The notes below the pieces were generated by a model. That model was not told the origin of the DNA and searched no databases. It was given only the letters and a program-made list of their open reading frames with translations. From positions 992,001 to 1,056,000 of the forward strand of contig OX637628.1 of the NCBI GenBank assembly GCA_951802195.1: 64,000 bases of DNA. The letters are read 5' to 3'. The position numbers and the translations under genes are program-made. The DNA comes from Tausonia pullulans. Taxonomy: Eukaryota > Basidiomycota > Tremellomycetes > Cystofilobasidiales > Mrakiaceae. Below, piece after piece: positions 22,839 to 34,022 of this stretch (the first letter of the stretch is position 1; the number at the start of each line of letters is the position of its first letter).

Positions 22839-23749
22839 TTGCGCGCACTGAGGGCTGCTGGTTCATGTTCATGGCAGGAGGGGCTTGCAACGACGAGACA
22901 TGATTTCTTTTGGTTTCCCCTCTTGGCTTCGAGCGAGCAGAAGATTCTCCCGTGGACGCGAGAGGCGTGCGCGCGCGCATGAGGAGGGCCATTGCCCATC
23001 GCGTCCTGCATCACGTTCAAGAAAAGTCCACTTCATCTCATGGTCCTCTCCGCCGGCGGCTGGCGTGCCGAAGAGGGCCTCCTTCTCCCTTGGCTTCGGA
23101 CTCGGCTTCTCCGTGCCCCTCCGTCGTTGCGTAGGATGACAACAGCCTCATCTCGAGAGAGCGCGCCGCGATCACATGCAGGCGTGAGCGCGCCCTCCTC
23201 TCACCTCACGTCTCCTCATCCTCGTCCTGCTCCTCCTCCGGCGACCGAAACAACCGGTCGAAATCCTCGCGCAAAAGACAGGGGTTGGTTGATATTGAGG
23301 GCGGCGGGCTGGGCAGCAAAGCCCGTGCGGCGAGAAGAAAGAAAAAAAAAGAAAAAAAAAAAGAAAAAAGGGATGGGGACTACTGAACGCTGCACGCGCA
23401 CGAATTGTTGGAGAGACGGAGGGTGGCGATGCGAAAGCAGACATGGATCAGGCAGAACAGAAGAGCCTCCCCCGGCAATCGCGGTCTGTCTTTTTCACTT
23501 CCCCTCTGGGCCGCCGGTGATTTCTGACAACACGCGTTTTCCGACTCGAGCCCGCCCGCTCGAACCCCCTCTCTCTGCGCGCGTCCTTGCTCGCTCTCCT
23601 ACCCGCCCGTCTTTCTCTTTCTCTCTCCCAACCCTCGCCCCCCTCTTCCCTTCCCGCGCTTCTCTTCTGTCCCGCTCCTTTCCTTTTTCTCCTCGTCCTC
23701 TCTTCTCCCCTTCCTCCCTTCTTCCACCCCTCTTCCTCCTTCTCCAACC
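22839..23749. other. Intergenic 0.9 kb: ACBP 3' flank and elongase upstream region
   Basis: No protein gene supported; open frames across it are low complexity and lack family resemblance. It holds an A-rich tract (23335-23370) and then about 200 nt of CT-rich sequence directly before the elongase ATG, probably a promoter/5' leader. Confidence 0.5.
23335..23370. repeat. A-rich tract
   Basis: About 36 nt made of A runs broken by single G, in the upstream region of the elongase. It may be a nucleosome-excluding promoter element; that role is inference. Confidence 0.7.
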
Positions 23750-25945
23750 ATGGGACTCTACGAGACCCTCGCGGGCGCCATCCCCGAGAGCCTTCACCTC
23801 CCCGACTACCTGCTCTCCTACCAGCACGGCGTCACCCCGCTCTCGACCAACAAGCAGGTCCTCATGGCCCTCGGCGCCTACTTCCTTATCATCTTCTCCG
23901 GCCGCGAGATCATGAGGTGAGTGTCTCTGGCGTGGAGAGGACGGAGCGTCTGAAGAAGGAGAAGGCGGACCGAAAGGAACGAGGGCATGCGCACGCGCGC
24001 GTTGCTGTTGGCCAGTCGTTCTCGTCCTGTTACCTCTCGTTCGTTGGAGAGTTCGGGACAGGCAGCTCCCCGCCACCCGCTTCTCCGGCGAGCATCCCCC
24101 CCTGGCTGGCTTGCTTGCCCATCCCGCGAGCGAGTGAGAGTGCGAGAGCGGGGAGGGGAGGACCACGCGTCGACGTCTGCCTGTCGCGACCACGGGCGAC
24201 CTCGACGCTAGGGCCTTTGCGCAGGCCTGCGTTTGGCTGGCTGGCATACACGCACCCGTCGCTCCGCCTTGCCAGCTCAGCCGGTCGTCGCCTCGCTCGC
24301 TCGCTCCTCGTCTCCTGTACCGGCCGTTGACTGATCCTCTCCGCCCGTTCTAAGGTCCCAGCCGGCGTTCAAGTGCAAGTTCGCCTTCCAGTGCCACAAC
24401 CTCGCCCTCTCGCTCGGCTCGGGTCTCCTTCTCGTCCTCATGGCGGAGGAGATGTGCGTGTCGCTCGCCCTCAAGTCCTTCCCTAGCCGGTCGCACTCGC
24501 TGACGCCTCGTTGTCCCGACAGCGTCCCCATGCTTTGGAAGAACGGCTTCTGGTACACCATCTGCAACGAGGGAGCCTTCACGCCCGTGCGTCTCTCTGC
24601 CGTCGCACCTTCCTTTCTTCAGTCCGCCTCGTCCGCTGCCGCACTTTCTTTCTCCGGTTCTCGGCCGCGCCGACCGAGAGTGTCCGACGGCAACGGGCGG
24701 GCGAACCCAAGCGCCTGTGTATGCGCGTGAAACGATGACAATTTCGTGCTGACAAAGGACGGCTTATCTTCTTCGTACAGCGTCTCGAGTACCTCTACCT
24801 GATCAACTACTACTTCAAGTACTACGAGCTCATCGACACCGTCTTCCTCGTCCTCAAAAAGAAGCCCCTCGGTCCGTTCCCGTTCCTGAGCACGAGAAAA
24901 CCCCATCAGACCCTGACTGACAGCTGTCCGTCCCGTCCCTCTCTCTCTCTCTCGTCTAGCCTTCCTCCACGTCTTCCACCACTCTGCCACCGCCGCGCTC
25001 TGCTTCACCCAGCTCGAGGGCACGACCTCGGTCCAATGGGTCGTCATTTCGATCAACCTCCTCGTCCACTTCATCATGTACTACTACTACTACGCGACCG
25101 CCGGCGGCGCCAAGCTCTGGTGGAAGAAGTACCTCACCACCCTTCAGATCACTCAGGTTCGCTTCCACTTCCGCTTCGAGGCGCATTGAACGACTGTCGC
25201 TGACCAAACTGGCTTGCTTTCAACAGTTCCTCATCGACCTGTAAGCGCGCCACCCCACCCTTTCAACTTGGCGGCCGCGAATTCGTGCCTGACCCATTCT
25301 TCCCACTTTCCTCCCTACCACCAGCTGCATCATCTACACCGCAAGCGCGTGTCTCTTCTTCCATCGTCAGCAGCTGTCTCCCCTCCTCTCCTCCACTCCT
25401 GTCCGCCCCCTCTGGTGTCTCTCTCGGCATCTACTTCCCCCGATCTTCCATCCCCTCCGGCACGGGAATGCCCCCCCACCACCGGCTGGGCTGGAGGCGG
25501 GGTCGTAGATCGTCGTCCGAGGGGACTGGGGGAAGGGGATAGGTTGTTAAGGAGCCCGGAGGGGGCCTGGCCGGCTCTGGCGTCTACTCATCAACAGCCA
25601 GACTAACCGATGTCTTCTCGTTTTGTTCTTTCATCAGGCTACGGACACTTCTCATTCAAGTACGGAGGCGAGTACCTCCCCCAGGTCGGCGACTGCGCCG
25701 GTGGAGAGGGTGCTGCCATCTTCGGATGCGCCCTCATCTCGTCGTACCTCTTCCTTTTCATCGGGTGAGTGCTCTTGTCTCAAAGGGGGGGGGGGGTTAG
25801 ATCATGCACTGACTCCTTTGGTTGGGACAGCTTTTACCGTGCGACTTACAAGAAGGCCCAGAAGGAGATTCGTGGCGGCAAGGGCTCAAAGGTCATCCGC
25901 GAGTCGAAGAACGGCTCGGCCATCGTCACTGAGAAGAAGGACTAA
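23750..25945 (+). CDS. ELO-family very-long-chain fatty acid elongase
   Basis: Exons: 23750-23916, 24355-24453, 24523-24586, 24781-24871, 24960-25156, 25227-25240, 25325-about 25350, 25638-25764, 25831-25945; about 297-299 aa. Signatures: YYFKYYELIDTVFLVLKKKP, the catalytic histidine box FLHVFHHSAT, MYYYYYAT, and the membrane segments around them. The family condenses malonyl-CoA with acyl-CoA in the ER for sphingolipid and VLCFA synthesis. A 14-nt microexon (25227-25240) codes FLIDL. The next junction is uncertain: family spacing favours IIYT-GYGHFSF, which would need a donor just after 25341 with no GT or fully phased GC; a GTCTCT donor at 25351 keeps the frame but adds three residues. The intron at 23917-24354 is 438 nt, and a run of 12 G lies in the last intron. 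Confidence 0.9.
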
Positions 25946-26593
25946 GAAAGAGGAGCGCCCTCATCTCTTTCTCTAGCTTCATTCCCCCTCTTTCTCTTCC
26001 GCATCTCTTCCTCTCCAACCCATAGCATTCTATCATCCATACATAGCAGTCCTCAAGACTGGCGCCTTCCTTCTCTCCCTCTCCTCCCCCCTCCCACCCC
26101 CCCCCCCCCTTCTCTCTCTCCACCCCCGCCTTCCCCGTCCGATAATCTCTCTCTCGTCTTTCCCCCCGCCCCCCTCCCTCCTCAATACCCCTCCTTCTCC
26201 TCTCAAACACCCTACCTTAGATCTCAACGGTAGAACATCAATGCTTCCTTGGGGAGATTGACCTGGTTCCTCGTTTATCTCTTCCCCTCTTTTCCTCGGC
26301 CGGCTTTGCTTCGCTCTTCCTCTGGTTTGGGCTGGATTTTATTATCCCATTTCTTTCCCATTTTTTTTCTCTTTCTCTGCAATTTTTTTTTATATCTTGC
26401 TTCCTCTTATCTCTTCTCTCTCAGACTTGAGCTCGAAAACAGAAAGGGGCGAAAGAGTCCGGCAGACGTGGCCAGGAGAAGAACAGTCGATGATGTCACG
26501 ATGAGGCTAGGCGTCTCACCGTCGCATGAAAGCGAACCCCGCCTCTCTGTTTCTTTCTCTCCACCCATCCACCACTCGCCTCCAGCCTCACTG
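25946..26593. other. Intergenic: elongase 3' flank and J-protein promoter
   Basis: Strongly pyrimidine-rich on the plus strand from about 25960 to 26440, including a run of about 14 C near 26097-26109. No gene supported. Confidence 0.5.
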
Positions 26594-28058
26594 ATGTCCA
26601 TCCCTAACTACGTGAGTTCCCCCTCCCTTTATGTTTCAAGACCAGACACACAGACTGACTCATGACGAACGGGCAGTACGGCATCCTCTCGGTCGGAAAG
26701 AAGGCCACTTTGTCCGTCGTGCACCTCTGAGCTACAATGCGCTCGTTCACATACTTCCCTTCTCACGAAGTACTGTGCTGACTTCTGCACTTGTGTCTTG
26801 CTGGTCTTTCTCTTCATGATCGCCCAACAGCGAGGAGATCAAGACTGCCTATCGCAAGGTCCGACCCTCCCTTCCTCCTTTCCCTCCGAACTGTCCGCTC
26901 CTGTTGTGTCGTGTGGACGCTCGACTGACCTTTTCCACCTCCATTCCCCTCGTCGCTCTTGAACCTCCACAGGAATCCCTCAAATGCCACCCAGACCGTC
27001 TTCCCCCAAGCGCAACCGACGCCGAACGTCGTCGTGCGACCCAGCGATTCCAGCAGGTTGCGGATGTCCGTCCGAGTTCTCCCCCCTTCTCCTTCCTCTC
27101 TTTCTCTCTCTCTCTGACGATCTTGGTAACCTCATTTCCGAAGGCGTACTACACCCTCTCGGACCCAGTGCGAAGAAGGGAGTACGATCTCCACGCGCCG
27201 ATGGGGACAACGTTCCCGACGGATCCGTTCGAGGACGAGGGGTTCAGCGAGGCGGGACCGCCGCCGACACGAGAGAGCACTAGCTCGGTGAGTCGGGCCA
27301 GTTATCTTGGAGAGAGAAAAGGGGGCGGGGAGAGAGAGGAGAGGACGCGGAGTGGAAGGACGTGGAGCAGACGTGGAACGGACGTGGAAGGGTGGACTGC
27401 CAGTGTGGCGCGAGCGGTGGCATTCGTTCTAGGCCGCCGTGCGTAGACGGCGCCCAGATCTGAGGTTCCCTCCAAGCGTGTCTTTGAGCGAGAGAGCTGT
27501 CTTTTTCTCTCTACATCTAGAGAATTGTGGCTCTTCCGCAACGTCTCCCTTCCACATCATCCGCTCCAGCCCGCCCACATACATCATCACTGAACTCCCG
27601 CCTGCCTACTCCTCTTCCACCATCACCACCACTCCTCCCCTCTAGTTCTTCTCCAACCTCTTCTCCGGCGCCACCGGTGGCTCCGGTCCCTCCGATCACG
27701 CCGACGCCAACGCTACCTTCGCCGACGTCTTCGCGGATCTCCTCGAGCCCGAAATTGATGCCTCCGGCCGTTCTCGCGGGGGCCACATCTGGTCGTTGGT
27801 CGGTGGCGCGGCGGGGGGAGCGTTGGGGTTCATCGTGGGAAACATCCCAGGAGCCATGGCTGGTGGTGAGCACTGGGCATCCGCGTGTCTGACGCAGAGG
27901 AAGGGGGGGGACATGAAGGCTGATCACTGTCGTGCATTGACAAAGGCTTCGCGGGCAACCGGTTGGGAGCTGTCAGGGACGCCAAGGGGAAGAGCGTCGG
28001 CGAGGTGTTCCTCACACTTGGGGCGGACCGCAAGGCCGAGGTGAGATGAAGAGAGATG

Positions 28059-28097
<39 letters not shown>

Positions 28098-28214
28098 CTC
28101 AATGGGCGCCTTCGAGCGCTTTCAACTGATCCCTTTGTCCTCTCTTGTCATTAGATCCTGCGGGCGCTCGCGGCCAAGTTCTTTGCGACGCTCGGACAGA
28201 GCGCGGCGCGGTAA
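26594..28214 (+). CDS. J-domain (Hsp40) co-chaperone with glycine-rich C-terminal segment
   Basis: Eight exons: 26594-26611, 26677-26711, 26831-26858, 26973-27065, 27144-27287, 27646-27865, 27946-28040, 28155-28214; 230 aa. The spliced N-terminus reads YYGILSVGKKATFEEIKTAYRK, then ESLKCHPDR with the HPD tripeptide that stimulates Hsp70 ATPase, then VADAYYTLSDPVRRREYD: a complete J domain at the extreme N-terminus. The C-terminal half has a Gly/Ala-rich zipper-like stretch (LVGGAAGGALGFIVGNIPGA) that could associate with membrane or self-associate. The J domain is split over five short exons. The intron at 27288-27645 is 358 nt and the one at 28041-28154 carries a (GA)n repeat. The substrate and compartment are not evident; no Zn-finger or signal peptide is seen. 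Confidence 0.85.
28062..28093. repeat. (GA)n microsatellite
   Basis: About 16 uninterrupted AG/GA units inside the last intron of the J-protein gene; likely length-polymorphic. Confidence 0.9.
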
Positions 28215-28360
28215 CGGGATGGGGACGGACGGATCTGGATATGTGCACATACACACACTCTCTCCTTTCACGCGAGCGATCATCAACATGAATTTTATTT
28301 TAAAAAAAGAAATTGGATAGAATGATGTACCTCTCCTCTCCCCCTCTCCCCTCCACTCTC

Positions 28361-30003
28361 TCAAGCCGACGTCGGGCCCGCCGGCACCTTGTCGACCGTC
28401 CCCAACGCCGCCAGGACCTTCTCGAGCTTCTCATTCCTCGCTCCCGTCCTCCCCTCGCCCTCCAGCTCCCCCCTCAGCCTCTCGACCTCCCTCCCGACAG
28501 CGCCTCTCAGCGTCGCCAGCACGCCGAGCGTGTACTCGAGAGACCGCGTCTCCTCCCGCATGTGCTCGACGCAATGGGCGAGCAACGCCGGTTCGGCGGA
28601 CCGTTTCTGGAGCGTGTTGAGGACGAGGCGGGAGGAGGGGCGGGCGTGGATGGCGTGCACGATGGGGAAGGAGAACTTGCCTTCGGTGATGTCTTCGGCG
28701 AACCCCTTGTTGTGGGTGTACTGAGAGGAGGGGGGAGAGGGAGGGAGGGAGGGAGTTTCCCTTGGATGATGAGTCGGAGAGAAAGGGGTCATTAGGCAGC
28801 TGAGGAGACTGGAGGGACCGACCTCGGCCGACTGAAGATTCATGTAGTCGTCTCGGATCTGGAAGAGGATCGAGATGAGGTTGACGAGCGGGACAAAGTC
28901 GCTAGGTGGAGGCCGTAGCGGGTTCGTCAGTATGAAGCAGGCAGGAACAGGGAGCGTGTGGCGGCGGCGCACATGTTAGATTCAGACTTGGCCATCATGA
29001 GCTTGACGGCTATCCGGAACAAGCCTCCGGTCTCTACCCGTCGCACAGCAGAGCGTCCGTCCGTCAGTCGAACCCCTTGTTCTGTCTCACCAGACAGACA
29101 GGCGGGGCAGGCGGGCAGAGCCGAGACAACTCACTCCCAAGGACCATCTTGACGTACTCGGCCTCACTCGGGCACTTCAAGCTGTCGCGCCAGAATAGTT
29201 CGAGACCCTGGCCGCGATGGAGGGCAAGCATCTCCTCTTTCATTGCGACCAAGTCAGTCAGTCAGTCAGTCCGAAAGCGCCTCTGACCAGGACGGAGACG
29301 TACCCGTGACGAGTCGGTCGAGCTCGGTGTCCTTCCCTGCTGCTGCTGATGCTGACGATGACAAGTCCGGTCTGGAGGTGGAAGGGGGACTAGAGGAGGA
29401 AGGTCGAAGCTTGAAGAGCTCCTGGTACGCGAGGAAGTAGACGTAGTTGGCGCTGAAGGGAGTGAACGCGCGTCGCCGGTCAAGTCCGTCCGGAATGAGT
29501 ATCGCGACATCGTGGTCATCGTCAATTTACCATCGTTCAGAGGAGAGACTCACGTGTTGATCGTCTGGGGAACTCCGTAGATGAGGTGGGCGACAGGGGA
29601 GCCACGTCGGAGGAGGGACGAGTCCTCGACGTCGTCCATCCTACGAGTGAGTCGAACCCAGACACGGAGACATGCGCGTCAACAGCCTCGCTCACCACGA
29701 CTTCTCCGACTTTCTCAGCACGCACAGCAAGCTCCCCGTATGCAGCATCCCGACGACCTTGCGAACGACCTCAAGATCCTCCTCCTTGACATCGAGCCAG
29801 ACGTTGAAGGCGTCGATGAGCTGGGAGCGGACTTCCTTGCCCTTGTTGGCGAGCAGGTACGTGAACGGCTCAAGGAGCGTCTCCTCCTCAGACGGCGTCC
29901 AGTCGGTCGAGAGCGTGGTGAGGATGTTGGCGTAGTCCGGTGGAGAGACGAACGACGACGACGATGACGCGGCCGGCCGAGGAGACTGGTTCGGTGGAGC
30001 CAT
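28361..30003 (-). CDS. BTS1: Geranylgeranyl diphosphate synthase
   Basis: Seven exons (coding order): 30003-29726, 29640-29554, 29452-29304, 29236-29135, 29033-28973, 28901-28823, 28720-28361; 371 aa. The two aspartate-rich motifs that bind Mg-diphosphate are present: DDVED directly after SLLM in the spliced N-terminal third, and DDYMN after LFQIR. The blocks [33 protein letters not shown] and [14 protein letters not shown] are typical of fungal GGPP synthases. The enzyme adds IPP to FPP (and shorter substrates) to give GGPP for protein prenylation and, in pigmented fungi, carotenoids. A Ser-rich insert lies between residues about 130 and 155. The first 60 nt of an intron at 29237-29303 contain a short CAGT tandem repeat. 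Confidence 0.94.
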
Positions 30004-30574
30004 GGACGAGGGAGGAGAAAGAGATGGGCCGGTTGGGTTCGCTTGGAGGAGGCAGAGAACTACGGCTGCTGAGCGGAGGCGGTGGGAGGCAAGTGAGGCC
30101 AGTGGGCTATGTGTGGTGGGGGTGGTCGGTAGGAGATTGACAGCAGCGAGTCGCGGGCGGGTTGACGAGGAGGCCCGTCGCTGTCCTCCGAGATCCGAGA
30201 CCCGAGACAGGAGGTAGCAGCGAGGGGTCCATGCGCTGGGCTCTCTTGCTGTCTTCTCGCCCTTGTCACCCGCATTCCCCCTTCGTTCAGATCAAGGTCA
30301 TTTCCTCATACGAGCCCGTGCGGAAAAGAAGAAAAAAAAAAGAGAGAAGAGGGTAGACGAAGGAGCCCATGAGAGAGAGACAGAAGGAGATGGAGAACGC
30401 CAGGCGTGCGTGCGAAAGGGGAGGAGTTTTATGGAGAGGGAGACCAGTCTATAGAGCGACGAGAGCGGCCAGAGAGAAAGACAGCAAAGGAGAGGAAAAA
30501 CAACGAGGGGGGACAACTACAGAGAGGGAGGGGACAAGAGACATTGAGGACAAGACGCGAGAGTGCGCCGCCGT
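30004..30574. other. Intergenic: GGPP synthase promoter and YHM2 3' flank
   Basis: Minus-strand genes in tandem. Purine-rich on the plus strand near 30310-30540 (pyrimidine-rich in the direction of transcription). No gene supported. Confidence 0.5.
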
Positions 30575-32226
30575 CTACTGGCCCGCAACCCAAGCCTTGA
30601 CGTAGTCAGCGAACGAGACCATGCAGATCGTCTGCCAGACGCCGAGACCGATGCGCGGGGCAACACCACGGTAAAGACCACGGATGCCGTTCTCGCTGTA
30701 GATGTGGTTGAGGGTGCCGAGGACGGTCTTCTTGCCACCGGCGAGGACCTTGGGGTCCGTCGACTTAGCCATCGACTGCATCTCAACGCGGACGACCTGA
30801 AGGAAGAAAGTTCATGTCAGCGCACAGCGGTACACAGGCAGTGATGTCTGACGCACCTCGATAGGCTGGTTCCAGGTGGCAAGACCTCCACCAATGGTTG
30901 CAGAGAGGATCTTATCGAACGCGCCCAGCTTCTCGTCCTTGCCGAGGCCACGGATCGACCGAATCTGCGTCTCGGCGAGACGGGCGAGACCGATACGTGA
31001 TCCCCAGTTGGTGCACTGCCGGATGGCAACGGCGTTGACACCCTTGTTGATGCCGGCGATACCCTCCCGGCGGTAGATGTCCATGAAGACGGCCATCGTT
31101 GAGGGGGGCTTGACTCCGGCGGCGGCAGTCTTGTGGCGGGTGATCTCGGCAGTCTTCATGCAAGTGCAGAAACCTAGCAGGTGATACGTTGTCCGTCAGC
31201 TGAGTGAGTGAGCGAAGGGGAACGCTAGGGGAGAGAAGGAGCCTCACCCATCGTCGCGTACGCCTGGGCGATACCTCCTCCCATGCCACCGAGGAGACCT
31301 GAGACAGCTGGGGCGAGGCCGAGACCCTGGGTGGCCGTCTCGATCTCCGAGGCGGTGAAAATAAGGACGGCACCCTTTGTGGACGCCTCAATCCAGGCCT
31401 AATAGAGGGAGAGAACAAGGGGCGATTGATCAGCTTGTAAGAACGCGTCCAAGACACGCGTGCAACGGTCGTCAAGACGAAAAACAAAGGATAGGACGGG
31501 CACCCGGCCTTCTCTGAAGCTTGAGATGTCCTGACGAACCAGCCCAGGAAGGTCGAAAGTCCCTCCTGGGACAGATCGCTCAGCGCCAGATGCTCCACCG
31601 AGAGTAACGCGCGCGCTGACTCCGTTCTTCGCACTTTCCCCTCAGGAGCGGCTAACAGACGACGATAAGCACTCACCCAGGGAATGAGACCCTGATAGAC
31701 GCCGGCAATGCCACCGCGCGACCATACGGTCTTGGCGGCATCAAGCATCGACTGGCTACGGTTCGCGGCCATCTGGGTCTTGAGGACCTCGAGCGGCTGG
31801 CCGAGGGTAGTGACCTCGAACTGCGAGGAAGGCACTTGGTGTCAGCAGGCCCTATTGCGAGAAGCGGGGAAGGTGATAGCGGCTTGAAGGAGGGCCTTCG
31901 GGCGCTTCGGACCCAAGGAGCGAAGAGGAGCGAGACGAGGGACGCGCGCATGACCCAGCGACTCGCTCGCTCTCGCCCCAACGCGACTGGGCGGCTGGGG
32001 CGCGGCCCGTCGCTCGCAACGCTCGGGTCATGCCATGACCATTCGATGGGGGACACCCATGCAGCGCCATCGACGAGGGCGGTCCCCCCTCCATCGTGCA
32101 TGCCTTGAGAAATGCGTGGAGGAAGAGCAAGGGGGTCGACGGACGCACCATATTCATGATTCCGCCAACAGCGATGTTGGACCAGTTGACTCCCTTCTGG
32201 CCGGGGACACGCTCAACAGGCGCCAT
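30575..32226 (-). CDS. YHM2: Mitochondrial citrate/oxoglutarate carrier (YHM2 type)
   Basis: Five exons (coding order): 32226-32149, 31820-31677, 31398-31248, 31173-30857, 30796-30575; 303 aa, the usual carrier length. It has three mitochondrial-carrier repeats, including [16 protein letters not shown] and [13 protein letters not shown], and long stretches characteristic of Yhm2 rather than the Ctp1 branch: [57 protein letters not shown]. In yeast Yhm2 exports citrate from mitochondria in exchange for oxoglutarate and supports cytosolic NADPH and acetyl-CoA supply, which fits the lipid-related neighbours, although these are not an operon. Introns 1 and 2 are long (328 and 278 nt). Confidence 0.95.
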
Positions 32227-34022
32227 CTTTGTCTAGTCTAAGAAGGTGGGGTGGGTGGGTGGAAGGAGAAGAGGGGAGAAAGAAGAAGGAGAACGAAGGA
32301 AGAGGAGAAAGAGAGAGAGAGAAGAAAGTGGGTGGGAGATGAAGGGCAGACGAGGCCTGTCTTCGAGAGTGGTGCGACAAGGGTGCGAGGCGTGGGCCGG
32401 TTTCTCTGGGGACAACAAGGCGGGGCTGGGGTAAGCGGGGATTCGGCTTGCGGCGAAAGGCGCTGGGGAGCACGGACATCGAACGAGAAGAGGACGGCTC
32501 GAGATAAAAAGAGATATACTGGACGGGAGGGAGAGAAAAGTCGAGGAGAGAAAAGAAACGGATGAGGCGTGATCATCGCCTTGCCTTCTTCGGTCCTCTT
32601 ACCCTTTCTCGGAGACTTCCCCCGAGTCCGGTCGTCTTCGGCTTTGCAGCTCATTTTGAGGGGGCAGAGCCGTTTCTCTCAGGATTTGTGCCGGAGTTCG
32701 CAGAGGTCATTCAGCTGAGCTGCTGAGGCTCCGAGTCGGATCCAGCGTATTTCGCAGAAATGACTGCTGCTTGGGCAGCGCGTCAACTTGCTACATTCGC
32801 GCAGCGCAGGGAAAACGCCATAGGTGTTCGGCCCAATGATGCGGCCCTCAGCTCGTGTTGATTGAGGCAGCAATATAATGATCGGCGTCGAGAGAGCAAG
32901 CGCAGAAAAAAAAAACTACTGGTGCAGGACCATCTGTCGATATCTCAAGGTCGATCCATAGGGAGCGATGATCTGTCGAGCTGCATCGCGGTGCTTCTAT
33001 ATGCTTCAGAAATATCTGAAGCCTCCTGAACGTCTGATTATCGTAAGCTAGGATGATGACGTGTCAATCGATACGAAACTTGGATGTGCGGGGACGCTTC
33101 AATTCGCTGACTAACAAACACCATCTCCTCTTTCTCCTTTCGATCCAATTAGATGAACAGAGATGCCTGGCCGCCTCTCCTGCCAATAATTATTCCTCGA
33201 GTCTCTAAGGGTTCTCGTTTAGAAGGACGCTACCCTTTCAGATCTCCAAGACAAGGCCCATATCTGAGGTTGCACCTGAACATGCCTAGAGAGGAAGGAC
33301 AAGAAGATCCCGCGTTCTTTACCGACGGTGCTCTCTGCCTCACTCCGTCGACAAGTGTCAGGAACGTCATACGCCAGGGAGGCACTGAGAGAGGGGGGGA
33401 GAGGGAAAAGGTATAGATAGCGAGGGATGAGAGAATAGTGCGCGGAGGGCTAAGAGTACGATGTCTTGGGTGAAGAGGGTAAAGGGATAGGAAAAAAAAA
33501 GAAAAAAAAGAGAAGATAGCAGAACAAGATGTGAGGGGAAGGGGTAAGAAGGGAACGGAAGGAGAGGAAAAACACATGATTGCCAAGAACGCAGAGCAAC
33601 CGTTGTCTCTCTCCGATATCTCTCTTTGTACTATAAAACTTTGAATCACCGGCAACTTATAGGTACAACGACCGCAGTCAATAGGAGGAAGCAGGCCACC
33701 TTCAGTCTGACCTTCGTATCCAAGTAACGGACTAGGCGTAAAGGATGGCATAATCCTATGAGCAACAGCGGAAGGGGGAAGGGGATAGAGAGTAAAGCTT
33801 GGGGGGGGACTGCACAGATGGGGAGAGAGAGGGGATGAAAGAGTAGATAGCCCATGGTTGAAAAAGCGGAAAGAAAAAAGGAGGCAGGGGAGGAAGGAGC
33901 AAGGAGACGGACGATACAGTAAAGCAAGGAGGGAGAAAGGGGGGACAGAGGTATCGGAGGATGGAGAGGAGGGGGGAAGAGAAAAAAGAACCAAATCCCT
34001 TTTTTTCTGTATTCAAGATGCG
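32227..34022. other. Accessory-island flank without supported genes
   Basis: Contains the YHM2 upstream region (purine-rich on plus, 32240-32570), then 32580-33150 of mixed sequence with no recognised feature. From about 33370 to 34015 the plus strand is almost wholly purine with A and G runs. Small open frames here have no family resemblance. The LINE 3' end begins at the right edge. Confidence 0.5.

Noticed and set aside
22992-23915. 307-aa open frame upstream of and overlapping the elongase start
   Set aside because: Contains the A-rich tract and CT-rich leader; the elongase frame with its motifs starts at 23750.
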